The notes below the pieces were generated by a model, which was not told the DNA's origin, made no database searches, and was given only the letters and a program-made list of their open reading frames with translations. Shown here piece after piece: positions 8,509-16,828 of a DNA stretch of 64,000 nucleotides. The translations under genes and the position numbers were made by a program. The DNA lies in the NCBI GenBank assembly GCA_963749115.1, contig CAVVLP010000008.1, forward strand, positions 1 to 64,000, in the 5' to 3' direction. Positions within the stretch are counted from its first letter, which is position 1; every line of letters starts with the position of its first letter. The stretch comes from SZUA-36 sp963749115 (GTDB lineage: Bacteria; Pseudomonadota; Gammaproteobacteria; Xanthomonadales; SZUA-36).

Positions 8509-10212
8509 CTAGTGGTTCAATACGCTTAACAGTTCAGAAAGTTCAGGATTTCGCATGATGCGATGCTCGGGAAAACCTTTATCGATGGCATCGGCCAGCA
8601 ACTCCAAGGCCCGGTCGCGTTGGCCCAAAGTCTCGTAACATTCCGCCGCCGCAGATAGTATGTAGGCGGAATCGGGTGACAATGTCATGGCTGTATCGAC
8701 GCTCTGTTTGGCGTTATCTGTCTGCCCTAACTTTGCCTGGTAGAGAGCCAGGTCGCTGTAAATAAATGCATCCCTGGGATTCATTTCCCTGGCGCTATTT
8801 GCAAGCTCGATGGCGGTGTTAAATGCCTTTTCAGCCTCGCTATCCATATCTTCCATCCATGAATATACATAGCCAAGATTTCCCCAGGCGAGCCAGTCAG
8901 AATCGTCGATTTCCAGTGCTTGCTTGTAGGCTTTCACCGCATCCTCGAGGCGATTGGATCTAGAATAAGCCGTTCCCAGATTGACATAACCCATGTAAGT
9001 TGGTCGTATTGCCGTGGCTAGCTCATACATCGCGGCAGCTTCGGGTATGCGGCCGACCTCCTCCAGTGTGGCGCCAAGATTTACGAAGGCAGGATAATAA
9101 TCCGGGGCCAGTGAAATGGCAGACTGCCACTCGGCGATCGCTTCATCATGCCGCTCATACTCGGCCAGAAAGTTTGCGTATTGGTCGAAATAGTTCGGCT
9201 TTTTTGAGTCGAGTGCTATTGCCTTTCGATAGGCATTTTCCGCATCGTCCAATCGACCCATTTTCTGGTAGATCCTTCCGAGTCCGATGTGGACCGAAGC
9301 ATCATTCGAATCGATTTCGAGGGCATGCTGCAGTGCTGCGTGTGCGAGACCGATGTTCCCCATCGACAGGTAAACGCGTCCTAACGCAACCTGAACTGGC
9401 GTTAGCTCGCTGTTCAAAGAAGCCGCTTTGTTTGCTGCTTCGAAAGCTGCGTCGAGTATCTGCTCTTCGCCTGACAGTGCTGATTGGATGCGAAGTGCCT
9501 CTGCCAGCCTCGCCAGTGCAAGGGCGAACTCAGGATCAACAGACAGGGACTCACGAAATTTGCTAATCGCAGCATCCAGGTTGCCATCCTTGTCCCAGCG
9601 CTCCAGTAGTTGCAGCCCCTCCATATAGGGTGCGAAGGCATGGGGTTGGGTTGCGAAATTCGCATTCTCGCCGCTGTCGAGGTTGATCGTAGACAACGCG
9701 AACCAGATCGCGATTGACAGAACGATAGCGCCCAGAACAAAAAAGGAGGTTCCGGGCCTGGATCGGTTACGTTTGAACAACTTCGATACCGGGTTCGATT
9801 TGCCCTTGGCGGCCTCACCCAGGTGCTCCAGGTACAAGGTGTCCGTGTCCCGGAAAATAGCCTGTACTCCCCCGAAAACCAGGGCAAGTTCATCCGGCAG
9901 TTTGCAATTCTGCAAGTAAATTGGCACCATCTCGATCTCTTGATCAAGCGCAAAATGCACTTCTCTCATGCAATGGGCTGATTCCAGGGAGGCATCGGAA
10001 ATAAAGAACAAAAACCTGTGTGCACCGCTGATGGCCGTCGCTATCTCAGCGCGCCATGAGGATCCAGCGGCAATGCCCTCGTCATACCAGATATTGACGC
10101 CCCGCTGTTTCAGTAGCTTCATGTCTTCGTAGACGATGTCGCTGTCACGGTGGGCGTAACATATAAAAACAAACGGCTCGGTGCCCTTGTATGCTGAGAA
10201 TGGTTTCTCCAC
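8509..10212 (-). CDS. TIR-domain / transmembrane / TPR protein
   Basis: Residues 8-125 form a TIR (SEFIR/TIR_2-like) domain: PFVFICYAHRDSD at the start, then WYDEGIAAGSSWRAEI, whose Glu sits where TIR NADases have their catalytic Glu, and later FFISDASLESAHC. A single membrane segment follows near residues 155-173. The remaining 370 residues are at least eight TPR repeats (for example EFALALARLAEAL and YPAFVNLGATLEEVGRI). TIR domains in bacteria are either NADases in defence/toxicity or scaffolds; which applies here is not decidable. The start is a GTG at 10212. It stands alone in an accessory region, with repeat copies on both sides of its neighbourhood. Confidence 0.9.
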   Translation of the reverse strand: MEKPFSAYKGTEPFVFICYAHRDSDIVYEDMKLLKQRGVNIWYDEGIAAGSSWRAEIATAISGAHRFLFFISDASLESAHCMREVHFALDQEIEMVPIYLQNCKLPDELALVFGGVQAIFRDTDTLYLEHLGEAAKGKSNPVSKLFKRNRSRPGTSFFVLGAIVLSIAIWFALSTINLDSGENANFATQPHAFAPYMEGLQLLERWDKDGNLDAAISKFRESLSVDPEFALALARLAEALRIQSALSGEEQILDAAFEAANKAASLNSELTPVQVALGRVYLSMGNIGLAHAALQHALEIDSNDASVHIGLGRIYQKMGRLDDAENAYRKAIALDSKKPNYFDQYANFLAEYERHDEAIAEWQSAISLAPDYYPAFVNLGATLEEVGRIPEAAAMYELATAIRPTYMGYVNLGTAYSRSNRLEDAVKAYKQALEIDDSDWLAWGNLGYVYSWMEDMDSEAEKAFNTAIELANSAREMNPRDAFIYSDLALYQAKLGQTDNAKQSVDTAMTLSPDSAYILSAAAECYETLGQRDRALELLADAIDKGFPEHRIMRNPELSELLSVLNH

Positions 10213-10707
10213 GCTTATGTCTCTATCACAGGTTCACCGTTAAATCCCGGGCAGTGCTGAACGCCTGTTAACATGCTTGAAATCCAATAAATGGGTCTGA
10301 ACCTCCCCTCGACGGTGTGCCACGTAAAGTCTACGCTCTGGGTAAGGTGAAGCGTCTGCTAGTAATGTGCTAAGTTGCTAGACTAACAAAATAAGTTGTC
10401 TAAATCGATAGTGCCTGCTGAGTCTCCGAGATCTCAGGATAACAGCGTTCAATGAGTGGAGGAGGGCATAACGCCCATAAACTGCCGCAGGTCTGGCTGT
10501 GCAAACTTGTCAAAACCGGCGTCAGCACTCAACCTTGTCAGGCGGCACGGTGCACTGAATTATCGGTCATCAGCAGACTGCGAGCAGGCGGTTGTCTCCG
10601 GGCATAACACATTGATACAACGAAATGAATTGCATTTCTTTTGTGTACCCTGCAGTCCCTTTATTCGCCTGCCACGGTAAGCGCCAGGTGATCGACTAGC
10701 TGTTAAG
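10213..10707. other. Intergenic region with a possible C-terminal gene remnant
   Basis: No intact gene is seen. On the minus strand about 10453-10560 reads a stop-bounded tail with the stretch RLSADAGFDKFAQPDL. It has the same kind of FDKFA/FEKFA core as the tail inside the 272-bp repeat, though at low identity, and may be a diverged relative. The upstream region must also contain the promoter of the TIR-TPR gene, which I could not pinpoint. Confidence 0.35.
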
Positions 10708-10993
10708 CTATGGATTAATCCTGCCGGACCGCGTTCCCTGCTCAGGCATTGAAGGATCGTTATAATAATAATCCTTACCTGAGATACCAACGTGTACGGT
10801 TTTTGTTTCGCCCGCTGTAAATGCCATCGGGAATTGATTTCCTGGGGTAAACAATCCGGAGTCGCAACTCAGAGTTGTTCCTGCAGCTGTGCCATCTGCG
10901 TTGGTGACAGAATTTTGAATTGTAATATTGCTGCCATTTGGAGCGTTGATGAGGGGCTGGATCAGAACCAGAAATTAAAGTTAAATCTGCCAT
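10708..10993 (-). CDS. Small CARDB-like beta-sandwich protein, one frame break
   Basis: A strong ribosome site (AAAGGAG, 7 bases before the ATG at 10993) starts MADLTLISGSD. The frame then shifts near 10951-10962, at a CCCC run on the coding strand, and continues as a convincing protein (NGSNITIQNSVTNADGTAAG, later AGETKTVHVGISGKDYYY) to a stop at 10708. With one base removed the product is exactly 94 residues. The N-x-T/V alternation and the T-N-x-G-T-A-A-G turn resemble CARDB adhesion/substrate-binding modules, though this is a weak, by-eye likeness. There is no signal peptide. It is divergent from the subtilase. I treat the break as a probable sequence error. Confidence 0.55.
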
Positions 10994-11497
10994 TAGAAAT
11001 CTCCTTTCCTTTAAATAATTTATCTCAAAAATTGTTTTCAAAAAATTCTAGACGCCAAACACAATGCACAATCAAATATGGCAGAAACTTTTTGATCTCA
11101 CGGCATGTCCTAATCATTGAACAGTCCATGCATGCTAGCGGATAACCAATGTCATGGGAAGCCCAAGCACAAGTTTTGCTCAAGTTGAGAAATCTACACC
11201 CAGACTGCTTATGCGCGAGTTCTAGCACTTGTCTCTCAGCGACTGAATCAGAAGATCGAAACTGCTCTCTCATAAGCGTTCTTCCGCACTCATTCTATTT
11301 CGAGCCTGTCAGCACGCAGAGTCACCACTTTCAGACGCTTGCCATGACTGCACTGGAAATGTCAAGGCTCGTTGATTTTTGTATTTCAATTGTACATGCA
11401 AAAAGATAGGCTACCGCCTTAACAAATGAAATCCTATTCTAGATAGAAACTATTGATTCATGACGCTTAACGCTGACTTGCAAAGGAGCATTTATCG
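10994..11497. other. Divergent promoter region between CARDB-like gene and subtilase
   Basis: About 500 bases separate two divergently oriented genes. Short reading frames exist on both strands but none has a ribosome site, motif or compositional support. I see no clear promoter match or operator. Confidence 0.4.
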
Positions 11498-12830
11498 ATG
11501 TCTATTCAAAGACTTAAAGATCAAATTCAGGACATAGGCGCCGCCAATGCAATCATCTCTCTTAATCCGAAAGTACTGCAGCTGCGAGAGAGTGCAAGAT
11601 TGCCTGGTACTGGACAAATCTCGCGACAGAGCTCCTTCTATCGATTCCAACATATTGTCTGAGCTGTCGAACCATTTTCAATTGGGCTGGGCCGACTTGC
11701 GCGAATCTCTGGCCATAGATTCGAAGGATTTAAGCTCTGTTACCCCAACTATTAGACGTCTATTGAGCGGGGACCAATCACAACAAGGCTCACACATGAT
11801 CCATTTTCCTCATCTCGGCGTTGTTTATGGTGCAGTCAATCTGGAAGGATTACAGGCCCTGGAAAACCACCATGCTGTCGACAACATCCAGCACGCCTCG
11901 AATGAGCTAAGCCTGATCCAACCCGTCAACTCAGAGGCAAACAATGACGCACGCACAGATAAAATAGCCTGGGGTATTACAAGAATGAACGCTCCACAGA
12001 TGTGGGAGAAAAACTTAACTGGAAGTGGTATTCTGATCGCCCATATGGATACCGGGGCCGACTCAACTCATCCGGTATTAAAGAATGCAATCACCAGCAC
12101 CAGGATGATTAGCGATGATGGCAAGGAGTCTCATGAAGAAGATCCCTATACCGATACTTCAAGTCATGGCACTCATACCGCAGGCATCATTGCCGGCCGC
12201 AGTAATACCGGAGGACCCATAGTTGGCATGGCGCCTGATGCCAGCCTTGTTTGCGCCACGGTAATCAACGACGGTGAAACGTTTGCTCGCTTATTGGGCG
12301 GTCTGGAGTTCGCTCTTGAAGCAAATGCACGCGTTTTGAATATTTCGTTGGGAATTGAAGGATTCGATCCCTCGCTACAAGGGGTCATGAAAACCGTGAG
12401 GGCTAAGCAGTTGTTGCCTGTTGTAGCAATTGGTAACGACCCGCTCTCAAGCTATTCTCCAGGCAATTACGATACCGCGCTATCGGTCGGTGCTAGCGAT
12501 AAGGGTGATCAGGTAGCGCCATTCTCCAGCAGTGCGAAAGCGGGTGGCCCGGGCGTCGGCCCGGTTTTATGTGCGCCGGGGAAAGACATTTACAGTTCGG
12601 TTCCAGGCAATAGATATGAGACTGATAATGGCAGCTCGATGGCAGTGCCGCATATAGTTGGCCTCGCTGCCCTGCTCCTCAGTGCCAAGCCTAATGCCAG
12701 TATTGATCAGATTCAGGAAGCACTAGTGGCTTCATGTGAGAACCGCACTGGAGCCGAGGAAAGCAGAATTGGAGCCGGGATTCCCAATGGCCTCAAGGCT
12801 CTCGACATTCTGGATCAAATCGTATCCTGA
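11498..12830 (+). CDS. Subtilisin-family (S8) serine protease, one frame break near N-terminus
   Basis: The catalytic triad is clear: Asp in IAHMDTGADSTHP, His in SSHGTHTAGIIAG and Ser in ETDNGSSMAVPHIVGLAALL, with the oxyanion Asn probably in VAIGNDPL. A propeptide-like region precedes it (LGVVYGAVNLEGLQALENHH, then ELSLIQPV), similar to the I9-like leaders of this subgroup. The best ribosome site (AAAGGAG) precedes an ATG at 11498 beginning MSIQRLKDQIQDIGAANAII. That frame must shift somewhere between about 11550 and 11690 to reach the protease frame. Without the shift, translation could only start at the poorly placed ATG 11547. There is no signal peptide, so it is probably intracellular or co-regulated with its small divergent neighbour. 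Confidence 0.85.
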
Positions 12831-12965
12831 TTATTCAATGCTCTGGAAGGTACCGACAAGTAAATTCAGTCAAATTGATCGAATTGGTGGATGAGAATAG
12901 GACAAATTATTGGGAACGGATATATCTTCTACGTTGTAGCCAATTTATGCCCCATCAGCTGTTAT

Positions 12966-13205
12966 TTACCGGCACTTACTGACGTTTACCAGCACTGTTT
13001 GCTGGGGTGAATCCGCGGTCTCTGGCGATTGCTTGGCAGTGCCGCCGGATAAATTTGGGAAGAGGGTCACCGATCTGCTTGGGCAGACGGGGTTTTTCCG
13101 GTCTATAAACTTGATGCCCATTAGTTGCAGCTTCAAAATTGTTTCGTCTGTGATATCGTCAAATGCCACATCTGTTTTAGCATAAGTGTCTGTACGTAAT
13201 TTCAT
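12966..13205 (-). pseudogene. Second copy of the small duplicated ORF 5' end
   Basis: From the ATG at 13205 the first 43 residues match the 8061-8249 ORF with one change (FDD for FND). At the repeat boundary (13081) the frame enters different DNA and runs to a stop at 12966. The downstream 37 residues are unrelated to those of the other copy and are out of frame with an apparently genuine gene tail on the same strand. I therefore regard it as a chimera created at a recombination junction. Confidence 0.5.
12976..13080 (-). pseudogene. C-terminal gene fragment fused at repeat boundary
   Basis: On the minus strand a frame different from the chimera reads KQIGDPLPKFIRRHCQAIAR and continues RDRGFTPANSAGKRQ to a stop at 12976. 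The composition is protein-like (basic and helical), and it begins abruptly at the edge of the 272-bp repeat. I do not recognise the family. It is probably the tail of a gene cut by the same event that placed repeat copy B here. Confidence 0.35.
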
Positions 13206-13352
13206 GCGACTTCTCACCTAATCAATCGAGTTCTCCTCGCATGGCTTGAATCGCTATCGGGCCAGATGTTCTTGGATCCTTGTTTGCAAACTTTTCGAAA
13301 TAGTCTGGCGAATGGACAGCGTTCAGTAACGCAATGTTAATGTAACAGTGGA
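13081..13352. repeat. 272-bp direct repeat, copy B
   Basis: It matches copy A at 8125-8396 with five substitutions and no gaps, in the same orientation and offset by 4956 bases. As in copy A, the minus strand carries a C-terminal fragment (stop at 13222) followed by the start of the small ORF (ATG at 13205). The intervening 4.7 kb holds the TIR-TPR gene, the CARDB-like gene and the subtilase, so the two copies bracket a potential recombination unit. Confidence 0.9.
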
Positions 13353-13479
13353 AACCTTAATGAAGGCTTAAAAAAAACGGGGTGTTCTTTAGTTCACAGT
13401 TGATGTGAGTCAAATCGCCTACGACTGTTCGGCTTACTCTGTATAAGACGCAAGACAGTAACCGTCTTTGGGGAGCGCA

Positions 13480-13575
13480 ATGATGAAGAGAACAACAATA
13501 AGTATCGCTATTCTGGTTTTGATGATTAGTAGCTATGCCTGTGCTGTAATTCCTACCAACCCCAAGGCTTTTTGA
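13480..13575 (+). CDS. 31-residue secreted or lipoprotein-like peptide
   Basis: A TTTGGGGAG ribosome site lies just before ATGATG at 13480. The peptide MMKRTTISIAILVLMISSYA is followed by CAVIPTNPKAF and a stop. The basic start, hydrophobic core and a Cys at residue 21 in SSYAC resemble a lipoprotein signal with only about ten mature residues, as in entericidin- or lysis-type peptides. That functional comparison is inference. Its last 23 bases overlap the 3' end of the convergent gene at 13553-13801. Confidence 0.5.
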   Translation: MMKRTTISIAILVLMISSYACAVIPTNPKAF

Positions 13576-13801
13576 TGCCATCTTTGGAACGGCTTAGTCT
13601 TGCAACTTTTGCTTGCTCTTTGGGTGCTGAGAGGAACGAACCAAATCCCTGCTGCGTCACCAGCTTCATCCACGAAACTGATCGAGGTTTATCAACTTGG
13701 CTTTGTACATAGCTATGCAAACTAAGTACCAGGCGATACATCATAATGGCAATTAAGGACACGACCAGCGAAAGCAAAAAAACTGAAGCGAGTGCGAGCA
13801 T
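13553..13801 (-). CDS. 82-residue single-pass membrane protein
   Basis: A GAGGAG ribosome site about 9 bases before the ATG at 13801 supports translation. The protein begins MLALASVFLLSLVVSLIAIM, an N-terminal membrane helix, followed by about 60 mostly basic, soluble residues ending KKPWGW. The family is unknown. It is convergent with and overlaps the tiny lipoprotein-like ORF, an arrangement that could let the two transcripts interact, although nothing in the sequence proves this. Confidence 0.55.
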   Translation of the reverse strand: MLALASVFLLSLVVSLIAIMMYRLVLSLHSYVQSQVDKPRSVSWMKLVTQQGFGSFLSAPKEQAKVARLSRSKDGIKKPWGW

Positions 13802-14311
13802 TTTCTTATCTCCTCAAATTCAGCCTGATTTTCAGGCTCAGTTAGTGATTCCGGATAGCCCTAATGGGAAATCTTAAAAATCACTTTCGGGAGACTATGT
13901 GTTTGCGGGGAGTCCGCAATCATTTCCTTGTCGGAATTTCACGGTCGAAAACCCGTGAAACTTCACCAATCATTGGCTATGTTATAAGTATGCAATAATC
14001 GAGCCGAAGATGAATTATTTAATAAAAATTACATAAATAATAAGTTAAATACCAATAAATACAATGTGATAAAGCGTATTTAAGATTTTTGTCTAAATTG
14101 GGTTTAGCGAAATAAAACTGCAAATATACAAAATTATGTCAGTAAAACTGACAATAATTGTCACTCTTCAAGAATCGGCTTTCTCTTTCCATTGGCACAT
14201 ATCAATATCCCTCGCCTGGTGTTTACCGGCTCAGACTCTAACCTGCCCAGACAATCACCGCTCTACTTCGGTTGAGAAACATGGGGGTCTGATCTTTCTT
14301 GTGATCTTTCT
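13802..14311. other. AT-rich intergenic region
   Basis: About 510 bases without a supported gene. The stretch 13990-14150 is markedly AT-rich compared with its surroundings, consistent with foreign or promoter DNA. A TTCACGG...CCGTGAA hairpin lies near 13937-13959. Nothing else could be assigned. Confidence 0.5.
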
Positions 14312-15415
14312 TTATTCCGGCGGCGTCAACTTCAGCAGGCGACCGCCATCCTTATCTTCGAGCACCCATAAAGCTCCCTCCGGGCCTTGCTCGACTTCCC
14401 GAATACGCGCACCGAGGTCAAAACGCTCGGCTTCATGGGCCGTATCACCATCGATTTCCACGCGGATGATGGCACGCGAGGCGAGACCGGAAATCAGTGC
14501 CGAGCCCTGCCATTGAGGAAACTGCGCGCCCGAATAAAAAATAAACCCGGCAGGCGCGATGGTTGGAACCCAGGCTACCTTGGGTGCTTCGAACTCCGGT
14601 CGCGTATCGTGATCGGGGATAGGATCGCCATTATAGTGATCGCCTTCAGATACGATGGGATAACCGTAATTACGGCTTTTAACAACCAGGTTCAGTTCGT
14701 CACCATGAAGCGGGCCCATCTCGGTATTCCACAAGCGGCCGTCTTGATCAAAGGCCAATCCCAAGGGGTTGCGATGCCCCAGGGTCCAAATCTCAGCCGT
14801 CACATCGCCGCGATCAAAAAATGGGTTGTCTCCAGGCACCGAGCCATCATCATTGAGCCTGACAATCTTTCCCAGGTTACCTGTCATCTGTTGTGCCGGC
14901 TCAAACTTCTGACGCTCGCCGGATGAAATAAACAGATAGCCGTCGGTATCAAAGGCCATGCGGTGTCCGTAATGGCCGTCATCGGTTACCTTGGGGTTCT
15001 GACGCCAGATAACTTCGACGTTTTCCAGGTGGTTGCCTTTGTCACCCATGACCAAGCGGCCACGGGCAACTGCTGCACCGCGTACCCTGCCTTTACCGGA
15101 CTCGGCATAACTGAGGTAAATTATTCCGTTATTCGCAAAATCAGGGTGCAGAATCACGTCACCCAGGCCACCCTGTCCACGGTAGTCAACGTCAGGCACA
15201 TTTTCAACGGGCCTCGATTTGCCGCCCTCCTGGGTCACCACGTAGAGACGCCCCCGTTTTTCCGTCACCAGCATTCTGCCATCGGGAAGGAAGGTCATAG
15301 CCCATGGTTCGTTAAACGTTGCCACGGGTGCTATCTCGAAAGGCAATTCGACTTCCTGGGCATTCACTGCAACTGACAGGGAGGCGATTATCAAAAAAAT
15401 GACTGATCGGAACAT
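14312..15415 (-). CDS. Secreted PQQ-dependent sugar dehydrogenase-like protein (Gdh/YliI family)
   Basis: A signal peptide (MFRSVIFLIIASLSVAVNAQ) precedes a six-bladed propeller of the glucose/sorbosone dehydrogenase family. Visible family signatures include PWAMTFLPDGRMLVTEKRGRL, an HYGHRMAFD loop, WTLGHRNPLGLAFD and the GPLHGDELNL segment. These enzymes oxidise aldose sugars in the periplasm using PQQ. Whether this one binds PQQ cannot be shown here. The ATG at 15415 is preceded by AAGG, and an upstream TTG would add six residues. No PQQ synthesis genes accompany it, though a PqqB-like protein is encoded at 22.8 kb. Confidence 0.9.
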   Translation of the reverse strand: MFRSVIFLIIASLSVAVNAQEVELPFEIAPVATFNEPWAMTFLPDGRMLVTEKRGRLYVVTQEGGKSRPVENVPDVDYRGQGGLGDVILHPDFANNGIIYLSYAESGKGRVRGAAVARGRLVMGDKGNHLENVEVIWRQNPKVTDDGHYGHRMAFDTDGYLFISSGERQKFEPAQQMTGNLGKIVRLNDDGSVPGDNPFFDRGDVTAEIWTLGHRNPLGLAFDQDGRLWNTEMGPLHGDELNLVVKSRNYGYPIVSEGDHYNGDPIPDHDTRPEFEAPKVAWVPTIAPAGFIFYSGAQFPQWQGSALISGLASRAIIRVEIDGDTAHEAERFDLGARIREVEQGPEGALWVLEDKDGGRLLKLTPPE

Positions 15416-15653
15416 GGTTTGAATCCTTACCAATAGGGTTGGAAATAGGCTGTGTTAAAGGAAGTATAAACTATTAATTTCAAAATTCAGTCGATCCGCC
15501 AGGTGAGAGCGAGCATACCCTGGCCAGGTCATTGACCTTAATGGTCCCGACTTTTCTGACCCGTCCCTGAATTTCCCTTTCATACCTACTATTATTAAAG
15601 CAATAACTAACTGTCTTTAGGAAAGAAAAAATAGTCTAGCCAAGGAGAAACCA

Positions 15654-16222
15654 ATGACGATTAGTCTCATACAACTGTGGATACCGATCCTGGCCAGTTC
15701 GGTAATTGCCTGGTTAGCCAGTGGACTCATCCATATGCTGATCAAATATCACAATTCCGATTACCAAAAGCTCGAAAATGAAGATGAGGTCATGGCGGCG
15801 GTACGCCAGGGTTCTCCGTCACGGGTCTTCATCACTTTCCACACTGTGCAGACATGTCGGAGATGGCCAACGAGGACATGCAACAAAAAATGATCAAGGG
15901 ACCGGTCGGAATTCTCGCGATGTTTCCGAACGGCCTGCCAAACATGGGTAAGTATTTGAGCCAGCAATTTGTGTTTTTTCTGGTCGGTAACACGCTGATT
16001 GCCTATTGCGCCACGTTGGTTCTGTTACCGGGCGCTGATTTCATGACGGTATTTCGTTTCTTCTCCGCGGTTGGCTTTATCGCCTACGGTTGGGCAAACA
16101 TTCCATACAGCATCTGGTTCGGCTTCCAATGGTCCATGACTGCGAAGTATTTATTGGATGCGTTGATTTATGCCCTGGTTGTTGCCGCAACGTTTGCATG
16201 GTTGTGGCCGACACTAGATTAG
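15654..16222 (+). CDS. Conserved integral membrane protein, one frame break
   Basis: A good ribosome site (AAGGAG) precedes the ATG at 15654. The first frame gives a membrane helix (LWIPILASSVIAWLASGLIH) and the SDYQKLENEDEVMAA segment. The frame changes near 15832, after which HFPHCADMSEMANED, IKGPVGILAMFPNG and two or three further membrane helices follow to 16222. The merged product of about 189 residues matches a small family of bacterial membrane proteins known to me only as conserved hypotheticals. The total length is one base short of a multiple of three, consistent with a single-base deletion. Confidence 0.7.
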
Positions 16223-16258
16223 AAAGAGATTACGCAATTGGAAGGAGAAGGAGAGTCT

Positions 16259-16603
16259 ATGCAAGTCCACTATCTTGAGATCGTGACACCGGAAGTCGAC
16301 GCCACGTGCGCGACCCATGAACAACTGCATGGCGTGATATTTAGCAAGGCAGATTCCACACTTGGTAATGCGCGCACGGCGACTCTGGCAAACGGTGGGA
16401 TGATCGGGGTGCGTGCTCCGATGCACGAGTCGGAAACACCGGTGGTACGGCCCTATTTTCTAGTAAAGGACATTGATGCCGCAGTTGCTGCTGCCGTGAA
16501 GACCGGCGGTGAAACTGCGCACCCACCCATGGATATTCCCGGCCACGGGAAATTTGCGATCTACATCCAGGGCGGAATTCATCACGGACTCTGGCAGATG
16601 TGA
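16259..16603 (+). CDS. VOC (glyoxalase/bleomycin-resistance-like) family protein
   Basis: The 114-residue protein has the paired beta-alpha-beta-beta-beta pattern of one VOC domain (MQVHYLEIVTPEVDATCATH, then RPYFLVKDIDAAVAAAVKTG). It ends with IHHGLWQM, where family members often place metal or substrate ligands. Its function is unassigned. The ATG at 16259 is preceded by GGAGAAGGAGAG. It lies 36 bases after the membrane protein and may be co-transcribed with it. Confidence 0.8.
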   Translation: MQVHYLEIVTPEVDATCATHEQLHGVIFSKADSTLGNARTATLANGGMIGVRAPMHESETPVVRPYFLVKDIDAAVAAAVKTGGETAHPPMDIPGHGKFAIYIQGGIHHGLWQM

Positions 16604-16738
16604 TGGCGATATAACATCGCAAGGCGCCCGGTAACGTGCACTTTACCTGCCTGACACAATTCCAGTACGCCGCTTAACTGGAGTGATCCGAGTATTACCG
16701 ACACTTCTGGCCTATTCTACGAGCATAGGAGGAAGTGA

Positions 16739-16828
16739 ATGAGCAACCAGCGTTATACACCGGAATTTAAAGATGAGGCCGTGAGGCAAGGCGTCCTGGA
16801 GTTGGAACTACCACCTGAAGTCTTTTGA
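16739..16828 (+). pseudogene. Remnant of an IS3-type transposase OrfA
   Basis: After a GGAGGAAGTGA ribosome site, MSNQRYTPEFKDEAVRQ is the typical N-terminus of IS3-family OrfA helix-turn-helix proteins. Similarity ends there, and the frame runs into the 3' end of the minus-strand outer-membrane gene and stops. Only about 17 codons plus some upstream leader remain, so the insertion sequence has been almost entirely lost. It marks a past insertion between the VOC and outer-membrane genes. Confidence 0.7.

Noticed and set aside
14136..14516. A 126-codon plus-strand frame overlapping the sugar dehydrogenase
   Set aside because: It is antisense to a well-supported gene, has no ribosome site, and its composition is that of a shadow frame.
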